Assembly (NCBI GenBank): GCA_021234155.1
Contig: JAJEKV010000207.1
Coordinates: forward strand, 680,001-744,000
DNA from: Isoetes taiwanensis
Lineage: Eukaryota; Streptophyta; Lycopodiopsida; Isoetales; Isoetaceae
Direction of reading: 5' to 3'
Length of the DNA stretch: 64,000 nucleotides
The notes beneath the pieces were generated by a model that was given only the letters and a program-made list of their open reading frames with translations, searched no databases and was not told where the DNA came from. Made by a program: the position numbers and the translations under genes. Shown here in pieces: positions 11,901 to 22,381 of the stretch. Within the stretch, counting starts at the first letter, position 1. The number at the start of each line of letters is the position of its first letter.

Positions 11901-12747
11901 TGCACCGGAGTGGCTTTTCTTTAATCGAATAAATGTACGTGCGAGGCAAGGTCTTCGCATTGGTCCAGTCCGATGTATTGCTAGGTATGATAGCAAGATC
12001 GCAGTTATGAAAGCTTTTCTGGTCATGTGAAGATAATACATTTATGGCTTGTACAGCTTTTCTGCTGGTAATGTGCTAGGAGATCTTGCTCCTCACGAAG
12101 CTTTTCCTATAGGAGGGACAAATAGTGTTCGTGGATATGATGAGGGAGCAGTTGGCTCTGGGCGTTCTTGCATTGTAGCCAGTGGTGAAATGTCAATTCC
12201 ATTGGTAATAATCTTGCTGCTTCTTTCCAGAATTTTGCTTCAATCTGAATGCAGCCGTCTTTGGGTCCTCTAATGATAGTTGTTTATATGTGCTCTTGGC
12301 ACTATTTTCCTGTGGGACTATTTTCCTGTCACAAGAATAAGACTATAATAATTAGTAATATTGTTGTTAACATGGTTTTGAGGTAAAGCTTTCAGGCAAT
12401 GAAACACAATCGCATTCTTTGGTTGAAAATTGGCTCATTTTTTACAGTTTGGACCTCTAGAAGGTGCAATTTTTGCTGATTATGGTACTGATTTAGGTTC
12501 TGGTCACAGTGTTCCAGGTAGTAACCATCTTCCATCTTATGATTTTGTATTGTATTTCATTATGTCATGCTTCTCAACTATTGCTGGTACAGGGGATCCT
12601 GCCAGTGTTCGGGGCAAACCTGGAAATGGCTATGGTTATGGAGCTGGTATTCGAGTCGAATCACCTTTGGGTCCTTTGAGGTTGGAGTATGCTTTCAATA
12701 AAAGTAATGCACGTAGATTCCATTTTGGCCTTGGATACAGGAACTAA
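8983..12747 (+). CDS. OEP80: Outer envelope protein of 80 kDa (OEP80/Toc75-V), Omp85 family
   Basis: An Omp85-family beta-barrel of the chloroplast outer envelope, thought to help insert other barrel proteins. Sixteen exons join in phase: 8983-9627, 9923-10016, 10115-10197, 10275-10372, 10450-10519, 10640-10733, 10812-10896, 10967-11002, 11095-11248, 11319-11480, 11568-11638, 11713-11791, 11869-11984, 12057-12204, 12448-12517, 12593-12747. They sum to 720 codons (719 residues), close to the ~730 of Arabidopsis OEP80. A Ser-rich N-terminus [10 protein letters not shown] comes first. POTRA-like segments follow at about residues 145-340, with [22 protein letters not shown] and [14 protein letters not shown]. 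The barrel then ends with the family hallmark [12 protein letters not shown] (exon 14) and the terminal strand [11 protein letters not shown] chose ATG 8983 over the in-frame 8938 because MASAS is typical here. All introns are GT-AG and short. No lesion is seen. Confidence 0.95.
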
Positions 12748-13480
12748 ATTCTTGCTATTGGCCCAAGGGCCCAATTCCTCTCTGAGTCTAATTGTGCATG
12801 CGAATTGTTTTGCACTACCGTGTGTCTTTATAAATTCTTTGGGAGAGAACTCCCCTTCGGATTAGCAAAGGTTTATGTTTTGTACAGGCCGGATAAGTAT
12901 GTAGCATCAGCAGGTTTTGCCGCGAGTTTCGTACATTGCATTGAGAAATAGTTTCTGGGCAGCTTAGTACTCAGGCTATGTTCTTAATTGTGGATATTGT
13001 ATAGTAAGGAAGTTATTAACATTTGAAGTGAGTGCCACCATGTGGAAAATTAAAATTGATCAGAACAAATTCATTAGACTTGTTTATCCCATGTTGAATA
13101 TGGAATTATATCTTTGGCCTGGCAGTTCTGGAATGTTGATATAGGCTGAAGTTGGGATTCTGGTATTCCATTTTGACCTAGTGAATTCCACAAAATTATC
13201 AATCCTGAGTGCCAGATTATTGTTTAAAATAAGGAAGACCAATCTGAAAGCACTCTTTTAATTCTATACGTTAAGGTGGAAATATTGGCTTGGATTCCAA
13301 GAAAGTGTGTTCAATATGTCGTGTATTCAGTTATTTGGCAATTTCTTTTTTTGGTAAGGATGGTATTCACTCCTTATAGCTGGCTCACTCCTTATCATCG
13401 CTCACTCCTGTTTTTTGGGATTGTTGTTTCCCAGCATATTCATAGGAATATGCCAGATCTAGGGTAGGGAACCATACACC
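12748..13480. other. 3' flank of OEP80, noncoding
   Basis: This holds the probable 3' untranslated region and AT-rich spacer. Short ORFs such as 13276-13467 show no family signature. Confidence 0.5.
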
Positions 13481-13489
13481 TCAGACCTA

Positions 13490-14060
13490 TGTATTCAAAA
13501 ATGCTCCCCATACAGCCGTTTATGTTAGGTTAAATTGCTAACGTAATGGAATTTCCTCTATTAATATAATGGAACTTCCTCTGTGTTAGGGTAATATAAA
13601 ATAAAGATTTCACTTCACGCTCACTGTTAGATAAAAATCTAATATAACAGAAACTGTTAAATCCTGCTTGACGTTAATTGTGATGCCGTTAGGTTAAAAA
13701 TTAATTTAATGAAACCGTTGAAAAGATTTGGAAAGATTACATCACATTGATTGTCATTATGTTAAGAGAACATAATGGAAATTGTTAAATACTTCACACA
13801 TTGACTGTCATGCTGTTAGGTTAAAAATTGAATTGCAAATGGAGCCTAAAGGATGGGTCCCCCTATAGCCCGTTAGGTTAAAAATTAATATAATGAAATC
13901 GTTAAATATTACTTCACACACTGATTGTCACGTTGTTATGTTAAGAGTTAAGATAACGGAAATTGTTAAATATTGCTTCACACTGACTGTCATGTCGTTA
14001 GGTTAAAAATTGAATTGCAAATGGAGCTTAAGGGGATGGGATCCCCCTATAGCCCGTTAA
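13490..14060. repeat. Tandem repeat, unit about 178 bp
   Basis: TTGAATTGCAAATGGAGC followed by CCCCCTATAGCCCGTTA occurs near 13827-13877 and again near 14005-14057, spaced about 178 bp. The intervening CTTCACAC-TGA-TTGTCA, GTTAGGTTAAAAATT and GAAATTGTTAAATA elements recur within each unit. At least two full units and a divergent partial unit (13540-13690) are present. The array is AT-rich and abuts the 3' end of the transposase-like relic. Confidence 0.75.
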
Positions 14061-16122
14061 GTCTGTCGCTGCTATGATCTCTATCATCTGAAATATAAAA
14101 ATGTACTTCCTTTATGATTCTCCTCTCATTACTGCTGATGATCTGTTGAGTTGTCTTCCTCTTTCTTTGCTGCTTTTCCTTCTCTAGTTCCCTTCTCTCT
14201 GCTTCCTTAGCTTCCATATCTTCTATCTCATCCCGGGTTGCATGTCTATATGTGATATGAACCAAAATTGATGCCCGATCACGGTGCGGTGGCAAGATTG
14301 TGCCTCTTTCTCGAATTTTAAAACTGTAATTTTCAGCAAAATCAATAACCAGAGACAACCGCACCTTAGGAAAAGTATCCAAGCACTTCTGAATTGCTTT
14401 GGTTCGCCAGTGTGCAACATAATTGTGTGGGATGAATTATACCGGTGTCTTGAAGCATTCTTTGGAATTGGGGCGGGGCTCTCTTTCTTGTATGCAAGTC
14501 TAGTTACCTTTTTTGGTTTCTTTTCCCGCCATTTTTTTTTCTTGGTGGTCTCCTTCATGTAACCAACCTCTTCTTTTTTTTTGAAAACAAAGATCAGGTT
14601 GTAAGTTTGCAAAACACAAGCACAACAATCACAAGCACAAAAAAGCATTTAAGCACAAATGCCAAATCTACCTTTTCAAACCTGTTTCCACTCCACTTTG
14701 TAATCAGACTCCTCCTTCTCCTTTGGACATATTGGCAACTTGTTTGTAATACCACACGAAATTTGTTTGTAAGATGTTGCATCAATCATCTTAACAACTC
14801 AAAATAGAATGTTCAAACATCTTAACATTAAAAAAAGAGTACCTTTTCAATCCACAATCCTTGCATGCCACTGCATGAGACAATTATGTTTGTGCCACTC
14901 TTCATCTTCATCCTTAGGGCGGATCATTTGCCTCCAAAAATCACTAGTGGATTTATAAACATGGTTCTTGGCTGCACAAAAGTTACCATCACCACAAGCA
15001 AAGCACAAGTCTGGGTTGCAATCTTTATGCATGCCATTTGGATGCATTACGATTTTGTTGAGTGCTTGCATCACATATTCAAAGTGCATGTGATATTGGC
15101 GTGACAAGTTTCTCTTTCATTTAAGCGCCTCACAAATGATGGCTTCCAAGAATTCAAATGTATTTGGGTAATCTTAATGTCATTATATTCCTTCTTGAAG
15201 TTCATGTAAAATTGCAAGCTGCAAACAAAGAAGATCTATATAGAAGCAGATATATGCAACGGAAGAAACATACTAAGTGGAAATCACACGAGATATTTCA
15301 AGCGATTGTATTGGATGATCAATTTTTATCGCCATCTGTTTGTAACAAACTTTCTCACATGCTTCTGTATGGTGAAACTCGTGTGTTTTTATGTCGAGAA
15401 CTTGTAAACACAATTCCTAACCTCGTCACTCAATGCATCACACCTCTTTTTCCTTGAAAACATTGACCACGAACCACATTCTTGGTGCGCCATTATTCTT
15501 CTTTCGGTTTGCGGCAACAGATTTTCTAGATATATATGAAGGAGGCGCGGCATGCAGATTGGTTGATGGATTTTGCGATGAAGATACCATTTGCAAAGTA
15601 GACTTTCTTGCTTGCAATACATCTGTCTTCCTTAATTTCTTTTGTTCATTGAGTGTCTCCTGAACATTTTTAATCACATTCTTCATGATCTTGCTTTGAT
15701 CACGATCAACAAAATCCACTTCCAGTGGCACTTTCGCCTTCACTCTCTTCACAAATCGTGCACCACCATTGCTTTATCCCCTTCTTTCAAAGGCTTTGTG
15801 ATTTCGTTGAAATAATCGTCCATTTTTGGGACAATTCTTGAAGCCTTCTACTTTTTCGAGCCTCGTTCAATTTCAGGGTGCAAGTTTTCTTTCTCTCTCT
15901 CCCTTTCTCTTTTTCGAGCTGCCTTGATTGCCTTCTTCTCTCGGCTTGAATTTCCCGGAAAACTTTGAGTCTCTTTTCCTCATCCAAATCAGAAACTGAT
16001 TGATCCATTGAGGATCGTGATGTCTGAGAGAATTTTGCGTCTGAGAAACCGTGATCTACAAAGAACAGTTCGTTGAGGAGGTACAAGTTTGAATGATCAT
16101 TCCCCGCCACAAAAAAATTCAA
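14060..16122 (-). pseudogene. Degenerate transposase-like gene ('DFAENY' type)
   Basis: Leftward frames carry, in order, an acidic and Arg/Glu-rich N-terminus (16122-15787, with MDQSVSDLDEEKRLKV), a Lys-rich segment (15752-15438), VCKFST-type and RKFVTNRWR patches (15470-15290), a Cys/His segment (15107-14850: NPDLCFACGDGNFCAAK, then HKHNCLMQW), and VRLSLVIDFAENYSFKIRER (14370-14310) with FYISDDRDH (14090-14064). I recall this motif order from repetitive, transposase-like proteins of invertebrates and some non-flowering plants, but I cannot name the superfamily with certainty. Stops and frameshifts separate every block. One example is the KDCGL expected after NCLMQW, which lies in the next frame at 14850. 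Non-functional here. Confidence 0.5.
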
Positions 16123-16193
16123 AAAACAGACCCCGCCATCTCAAAACAGACCGCGCCAGATCATTTCGGAACCGAATTTGATTTTCGGAGCAG

Positions 16194-16327
16194 CCATGTC
16201 ATCGATCCGGAAGCAATTTGCTAAAAACGGAACATCGTGTTCCCGCTCTCCAAGCACCCCCAAGCACAGCAGATCAAGCACGAAAAGCAGAGCGTCCGGA
16301 CGGGTGCTTTTGTACCCCAATATCTAA
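16194..16327 (+). CDS. Short Ser/Arg/Lys-rich ORF, divergent from the transposase-like relic
   Basis: ATG 16194 opens MSSIRKQFAKNG and a Ser/Arg/Lys-rich run (44 codons), then a stop at 16326. A second frame (16218-16424) has a Glu/Gln-rich helix-like C-terminus ending LRFLVASLYAR. It lies only about 70 bp from, and divergent to, the start of the 16122-14060 relic, so it may be the other ORF of the same element. No family is recognised. Confidence 0.25.
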
Positions 16328-16589
16328 CTTAGACCCATTGATCGAGCGCGAAACTCGCAATCGCCAGCTTGAGATTCAAAATCAGGAGCTTCGTTTCTTA
16401 GTAGCCAGCCTCTATGCTCGTTGAGAACCAACGCAATACAACGCAATGCTTCCAGTGGAGCAGGAGCAAAAGCAGGAGGTGGAGGTGGAGCAGGCGAGGG
16501 AGGTGGAGCTGGAGCCTGGGGTTTTTGCTGGGGTCCTGCCCGAAGAATTCACTACGCCCTGGAATGGAAATGGGAGCATTGATAGCCAG

Positions 16590-16765
16590 GCTACTCAGTA
16601 GACTGGGCTTGAAACAGTCTGGAATTTTATATGTCTAGTTTATCCAGATTATAATTGTAAAATCACAGCTCGGCTACTCAGTAGACCGTGCTTGAAACAG
16701 AGATTTTGTCTGTCTGTCTTGATTTATCCAGATTATAGTTGTAAAATTTTGTCAATCAATACAAC
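16590..16765. repeat. Imperfect ~85 bp tandem duplication
   Basis: GGCTACTCAGTAGAC-G-GCTTGAAACAG, then TTTATCCAGATTATA-TTGTAAAAT, occurs twice in succession (about 16588-16663 and 16672-16757), with a CTGT expansion in the second copy. Confidence 0.75.
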
Positions 16766-16769
16766 AAAT

Positions 16770-17760
16770 TTTGTCTACTTCTATCGTTCTACAATATAAT
16801 ACATGTTACATACCTTTTTTAATCGGTTTCTTGGCCATGCAACAAAAGTTCCAACACTTTCATCAATTGTATCCCCACTGGAGTGTCTGCGAGGTAAAGC
16901 TTCATCCATAGCGCATCAATTAATCACTGTAACTCAGACATACTTATCCCCGAGCAAAATTCTATGACAGTTTACAGTCAGATCCTACTTGCATAATCCT
17001 ACTTTCCTTTTCTGATTTGTAGTTAACATGAAACATTCATCTTCGACACTGCAGACAATTGCCTATTCAGACCCCTTTTGAAAATTATTGTACAAGCTAT
17101 AGGAATGAGATGTGTACCAGATTTCTGTAGCCATTCTTGAGAAGCCAAATCGATCATGAAATCATAGGCGCTAGGGAAACACAGGCGGTCGGGAGAAGTT
17201 TGAATTAGAAAAAAGATTAGATTAACTACATTTAGGCCGGATAAAAGTAATCAATAAAAGAACAAGGTAGATTGGTTTTTAAAAACTCAAAAGAAGTCGG
17301 CAGACGAGTTTTTTTTATTTTGAAAGTGAATCTTCGTCATTATTATTTTTTGTGTCACGAAAATTTCGAAACTGCATATTGAATTCTCTTGAAATTCAAT
17401 TTTTCGTGTAGGTAGAAAGCTATTTCTTGGCAGCTCTTTTTCTTCGAGCAGCTCGAGCGCTTATCCAGGCGACCTTCCGACTCTGTTACTAGGAGATTCG
17501 GAGATGTCTTTTAAAATGAGAGGTGGTCGAGGTGAACGGGACCGCGGGAGCGGTGGCAGAGGAAACTCAAAGTGTCTCTTCTGCCTATGAAATTATGATT
17601 AATATGTCTACCCTAGCTCGTTCTCTTAGGAAGTAGCTAACGACCAGATTCCACCCGCGACGATGGCACAGGATGCTGCCACGTGGTATGACGTAAAAAG
17701 TGCTATCTACTTTCTATTATCTATCACTGAAGAGCAATGAAGCATACTATATTCTCAAAA
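16770..17760. other. Intergenic, with one RGG-rich micro-ORF
   Basis: ATG 17504 opens a 28-codon frame, MSFKMRGGRGERDRGSGGRG plus a few residues. It resembles the Arg/Gly-rich start of an RNA-binding protein and could be a stranded first exon, but no continuation was found. The rest shows no coding or repeat structure. Confidence 0.25.
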
Positions 17761-17764
17761 TGGT

Positions 17765-18430
17765 CACTACTAGAGGATGGGTTGTTTGCGACGTCAGTTT
17801 GCGACGTATATGAAACGTCCACGTCGCAAAAATCGCGTACGTTCCCATGACGTCGCACAAAATTTAAACGACGTCGCAGATAGAACGTCCCACGTCGCAG
17901 TTGGAACGTCTGGTCAGACGTCGCAATGGCAAAAATCGAGTACGTTCCTATGACGTTGCACAAAATTCAAACGACGTCGCAGGTAGAACGTCAGACGCCA
18001 CAGTTAGAACGTCTAGCCAGACGTCGCAATGGTCTACTATGTGCAACGCCGCACTAGTGACGTATCACGTCGCAAGTGCAACGTCATTACAACGTGAAAC
18101 GTCGCAACTGCAACATCTTATTGCGACTTAAAGAATAAACACAGAATAAATATAAATACAAGTTATTGAGGTGTTGGTAAGGCCTCAGGTTTGTTAGCCA
18201 GAGATTAGGTGCATGAAAAAATATTTTGCGCGCACATATATGTACGTCTTAGCAACATATGAGCGACGTCTGTAAAACGTCATAAGGACATATTTTGTAC
18301 ATATTTGGGACATCCATGACGTCGCTAATACATTGCACATGCGACGTGACGTCGCGCTGCGACGAATCCACGACGACATCATTTATGACGGGTGGGAAAC
18401 GTTATTAAAGCGTGTGCATGCGACGTCAAG
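17765..18430 (+). mobile_element. CACTA-type terminus with GACGTCGCA subterminal repeats
   Basis: CACTACTAGAGGATGGG at 17765 is followed at once by many copies of (T/A)GCGACGTC or its complement GACGTCGCA. About 20 ACGTC cores occur in 650 bp. Within this, a ~100 bp unit is tandemly duplicated (about 17837-17937 and 17938-18031), carrying ACGTTCC-ATGACGT and CAGACGTCGCAATGG. The CACTA start plus subterminal arrays fits an En/Spm element. The opposite end is absent. Penelope-like sequence begins about 100 bp after the array, so the element looks truncated or interrupted. Its GC-rich CpG-containing repeats contrast with the AT-rich surroundings. Confidence 0.7.
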
Positions 18431-18539
18431 AATAGATGCTTTATATATGTTTGTTTTTCATATAAATGTTGAATAGAAAACTGCAGTATTCAAAGAGCAT
18501 TTGGTTCGCCTTTTCTAATGTAAATATCTTGTGTAGGTT

Positions 18540-20563
18540 GATAATACTCAAACCAGAATCATCATTAAGGATATTAATAGGAAGAAGCACTTGAAGAACA
18601 ATAAGGACCTTACTTTTCATTCAAAGGCCATGGAAAAAATAGATATCAGGAAAATTTTTAATCTGGTCATGACAGAAGCTCTACTGGAAAGAGGGGCTGA
18701 ACTTGTAGAAAAAACAACATTTGCATGGAGATATCAGGATCAAATCAAAGATAAGGTGTATAAACCATACATCACATTTGCTGAAGCAAAACAAGCCAAA
18801 TGCCCATGTAGCAACCCCAATCTGGCAAAATACATTGACCCAAGTATTGGCCATGTAAGGACGACAGATCTAGGAATTATCCATTGCACAAAACTGAGAA
18901 TGGCTTTCGCCAAGGGATTAAACCATATCCCAGATTGTAGTTTCAGTGTACAAAGTTTTATGGATGATTTTGATAAACTTTGTGAGCAATTTTGGGAAGT
19001 ACATAAGTATGATCTAATTGACTTAACTGTCATAGATCTGCAGAATATTTCCAGGCTACTAAAGCAGTATGCACACATGGATATTGTGGAGATCAGAAAA
19101 GATCTACCCAACAAGAGATTCCTATGGAATGATCAACATGTTTGCAAGAATGTACAATCTTTACATCTCAGGCCTAGATAAGGCAAACAACAATCCAGCA
19201 TTTATATACAAAAAACACATCCTGGATATGGCCAAAACAAGACTGGAGGGAACAGACTTTGAGAAAGTACTGTATGCTCCTGAGACTATAAAAAAGCAGT
19301 GCAATGAGTACATCCAAAAAAGCTTGGGTATTGTACAAAACAATAACGGCAAATTACCCTATTTGATGGCAACTTTCAAAGCACACAAAGCTGACTACAG
19401 ATGGTTGACAAATGCATTTGATTCTATCTTCACATATGCAGCACAATGGATCACTGCAATTCTCAGCAATATGCTAGAAATCTGGCCTCTATTATGCCAT
19501 AGACAAACAGCTCCTTACAGAATGTTTAGTATGCAATATTACATCGTGGATCATAAACTCTTCCTATGATGTCATTTTAAATTTACCATACAAAGTACAC
19601 AGTGTATTTTGTGCAGACATAACTAAATGTTATGAAACTATACCACTCTATGGTGAAGATGGCATCATTGAGATTCTAAATGAAATCTGTGAATTAATAT
19701 GGGAGCACATGAGGGTTGACCAAAACATGCTGTATTTGATGATAAAAGAAAAGGATGGGAACTTTCAAGTGAAATGGGAAAGACACATCAAAAAAGACTT
19801 TGAAAAAACATGCTGGACTATAGTAAAGAAACAGGATTTTAAAAAAATAAATGAATGGCTTTTAACCCACTGCTATCTACAATCTGGGAAAGAGATCTGG
19901 AGGCAGAAAAAAGGCATCCCCATGGGATTTTCATGTAGCCCTGCATGGTGCAACCTGTACTTGGCATGGCATGAGCTAAGGTTCATGCTCAGTCTTGCGC
20001 ATAATAAGAGGTTTGATGACATTAAAAAGTTTGAGTTTGCAGCCAGATACATCGATGATCTTAATGTCATAAATGGAAAAGACATTATGGAATTTCTCAA
20101 AGCAGATAGTGAAATTACAATTTATAACATGAAGCATTTGGGAATTAAAGACGAGACTGAATACAAGGATATGAACAATGAGATATATGGATACAAAGCC
20201 AACTTCCTCAATATCACCATAAAGGTGGAGGACAAAAATAGAGGACTTTACTCAATTTCCAGGTATGATAAGAGAGTTAAATTACCTTTTGAGGCATACA
20301 AGTTTGTTAAGGCTAACAGCTGCAGGCCTTATTGGCAAGCCTTAAAAGTTATAGTCTCACAAATCTTACCATATTTGTATGCACATTCTGACCATGCAGA
20401 TGCTGCCAATGACATTTTCTACTTGATTGAGGCTTTTTGCAATAATGGGTTTGGTAAAAAGGAGGTGTGCAGGACTGTCCTAAGGTACTTACAAGAAGAA
20501 CACTTCCCTGGATTGCTGTACAACATTGGAGATATGATTCATGTTCTGAAAGCAAAAATGTAA
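18540..20563 (+). pseudogene. Penelope-like reverse transcriptase, frameshifted (copy 1)
   Basis: Reverse transcriptase of the Penelope/telomerase-related type. It carries LPYLMATFKAHKADYRWL (finger region), then CADITKCYETIPL in a second frame (motif A, catalytic D), KKGIPMGFSCSPAWCNLYLA (motif B-like) and FAARYIDDLNVI (motif C, YIDD). A conserved tail ends GDMIHVLKAKM at 20561. N-terminal sequence CPCSNPNLAKYIDPSIGHV precedes the RT core. Compared with copy 2, this copy lost 14 bp after CKNV at about 19155 and a few bases near 19530-19545, so the protein is split over three frames. The terminal part (19709-20563) is intact and supplies the C-terminus that is frameshifted in copy 2. The 18591 frame opens without ATG (TTG), suggesting an upstream exon. 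Confidence 0.8.
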
Positions 20564-21193
20564 GTCCTGATTTATAAGAAGTGCAGTAGTTTGGAAGGAA
20601 AAAAAAGCATTGTGAGGGCATGGCCTTGGCAGTACAGCAAGGCTCTGCACTCCTTGATGTATGAATTGCAGTTAAATGCTTTATATAAGGCAAAACTTGC
20701 AATAGCCCCCCCGAACAACGGTCGGAGGAAGGTTTTTTTATATATATGATAATCATAGCCTAGGTTATATGAGTATAATTGTTATGTGCTCAAGAAAAAT
20801 AACAAATAGTCATTTGATTAAACAAAATTGATGAAGTTGACATTAACATGTGGAAAATGAGAATTTCACTTTTGGACTCTAAAATTGGAATTGACTTATG
20901 GTTCCATTATGGCATTTATACTCACGTTTTTGTTGCATGCACATGCATGCATATTTTTAGCTTTTGTACAATGTTACGACTTGAAAAAAAGAGAGGGCTA
21001 AGGATGATGACATGCCTAAGGAAAAAGGGTAAATGTTAAATGTATTCTAACAAAAAAAGATATACGAAAGTGAATTCTGTTAGAATTCCATCCAAGAGGC
21101 GTTTGCAAAGAACGGCGGCAGATGCACTTGTACAAGCAGTCCGTCAAGATAGCAAAAAGGAAAAGCTATACAAGGTATTATGCTATTTCAAGA
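18540..21193 (+). mobile_element. Penelope-like retroelement, copy 1
   Basis: Bases 18785-21193 match the inverted second copy (37831-35352) almost base for base, and the shared block defines the element. It holds a reverse transcriptase frame, an AT-rich spacer with GCAATAGCCCCCCCGAACAA near 20699, and a small basic ORF at 21040. The left limit is uncertain: the RT frame is open back to a splice-acceptor-like tgtag at 18539. Homology stops at 21193, where a Helitron-like terminus begins. No GIY-YIG endonuclease is visible on either side of the RT. Confidence 0.75.
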
Positions 21194-21276
21194 CTAGTAA
21201 TGGTGCCCAGCGTTGCTGGGCTATAAGGCAATTATTAGGTTCAATGATTGCCTTTACATTAGAACAAATAATGTAG
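21040..21276 (+). CDS. Small basic ORF of the Penelope-like element (copy 1)
   Basis: ATG 21040 opens MYSNKKRYTKVNSVRIPSKR, then a helix-like run ending KKEKLYKVLCYFK. It is shared with copy 2 (35505-35338) with only two amino-acid differences (I/V and R/H), which suggests recent common descent rather than proven selection. After 21193 the frame continues into the inserted Helitron-like end, so the last ~25 codons are foreign. There is no known domain. It could instead be an exon, because AAG-GTATTA at 21173-21181 resembles a splice donor. Confidence 0.4.
   Translation: MYSNKKRYTKVNSVRIPSKRRLQRTAADALVQAVRQDSKKEKLYKVLCYFKTSNGAQRCWAIRQLLGSMIAFTLEQIM
21194..21221 (-). mobile_element. Helitron-like 3' terminus (hairpin plus CTAG), - orientation
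   Basis: On the - strand, GCCCAGC-AAC-GCTGGGC (21221-21205) forms a 7 bp stem. It is followed after 7 nt by CTAG (21197-21194) and then a host T. A GC-rich hairpin a few bases before a CTRR end next to T is the Helitron 3' signature. The junction falls where the two Penelope-like copies stop matching: copy 2 continues CAAGA-TTCTAG, giving an A/T insertion site as Helitrons prefer. The body would extend rightward from here. Its 5' TC end was not located. Confidence 0.6.
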
Positions 21277-21645
21277 GTCAATTTTGTCACTCATAGTTTC
21301 TGCCTTTGTTTACTCAATGCGTCGTTGAAAAGTGGCAGAGCTTAAAATTGGTTGTATGTTTATTTGGGAGCCACGTGAATGTTTACATAGTTCGACATAG
21401 GTTGGAAATGCTACCATGATAAGCATTCTTTATGTAATATTTGCAATAAAGTTGCATTATAGAAGGTGTAGAAGAACGTTAATGGAAATGGCCTTGTAGT
21501 GAAATAACATTATTGGGATTGCATTAGTTTAAGGGTGTTTGAGAAGAACATACATAGAATCCTATATTATAATGTTTTAGCGTGTGTCCGTTTTCCATCA
21601 AGCCCTAAATCTAATGGTGTGGATTTGATTGGCTTAATCGAACGG
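21225..21645. other. Noncoding, possible Helitron body
   Basis: AT-rich sequence without ORFs lies between the Helitron-like end and the purine tract. No rolling-circle replication protein or helicase motif was seen. Confidence 0.35.
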
Positions 21646-21649
21646 TGAT

Positions 21650-22347
21650 GATTTTATTGCAATGTCGAAGATTAAGGAAAAGGGAGGACGAAAAGGCAAA
21701 AGTGAAGGGAAAAAGGCACGAGGGAAAGGGGAAGAGGGGAAAAGGGCATGGGAAAATAGGGAAGAAGAAAATGGTGAAGAAAGGGAAAACAAAGAGGGGA
21801 GAGAGGAAAGGGAAGGAAGAAAGGGCAATGAGAAAAGAGTGGGGAAAGGAGGAAAAGTAAAAAAGCGGAAGGGGAAGGGAAAAAGAAAAAGCAATGCAGA
21901 AAGGGGAAAAGGGAGGGGAAAATGGGCATGAGGAAAAGGGGAGCGGGAGATGGAAAAAGGGCACGAGAAAAAGCCCAAAGGAGAAAGGTTGGAGAAAGGG
22001 GAAAAATGATGGGAAAAAGAGCATGGAAAAAGTAAAAAAAAAAAAAATGGGAAAGAAAAGCGAGGGGAAACGGACAAAGGGAAAAGAAGAAGAGGATGGA
22101 GAAAGGAGGAAAAGGGGTGCATGGAAAAGGTGGGGAAAAGGGAACGACGCAATGGAAAAGGAAAAGAGGAAACAAAAAGAAAAAAAGGGAAAAAAAAAGG
22201 GCACGGGGAAAGGGGGGAGGTTAGGGAAAGGAAAAAAAGAAAAAAAGGGGGTTGAAAGGTGAAAAGGAAAAGCCAAAACGACACGAGGAAAAGTGGACGA
22301 GGGAAAGAAGAAAGTGATGAGGAAAGGGATAAGTGGCATGGGAAAAG

Positions 22348-22381
<34 letters not shown>
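21650..22381 (+). repeat. Polypurine minisatellite, left block, ending in (GAAA)n
   Basis: About 730 bp is almost pure G/A on the + strand. It is punctuated every 30-100 bp by a short purine/pyrimidine step, GGCATGGG, GGCACGAG or a close variant (for example near 21715, 21747, 21926, 21959, 22118, 22200 and 22335). The final 35 bp (22347-22381) is a (GAAA)n run abutting the LINE 3' end. The long open frames on both strands are artefacts of composition. Confidence 0.85.

Noticed and set aside
13490-14060. CRISPR-like array
   Set aside because: The repeats are long tandem units without short conserved repeats and unique spacers, and the context is a plant nuclear genome.
18540-20563. Telomerase reverse transcriptase gene
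   Set aside because: Motif A looks telomerase-like, but there are two near-identical, truncated, inverted copies without TERT N-terminal domains, so a mobile element is the better reading.
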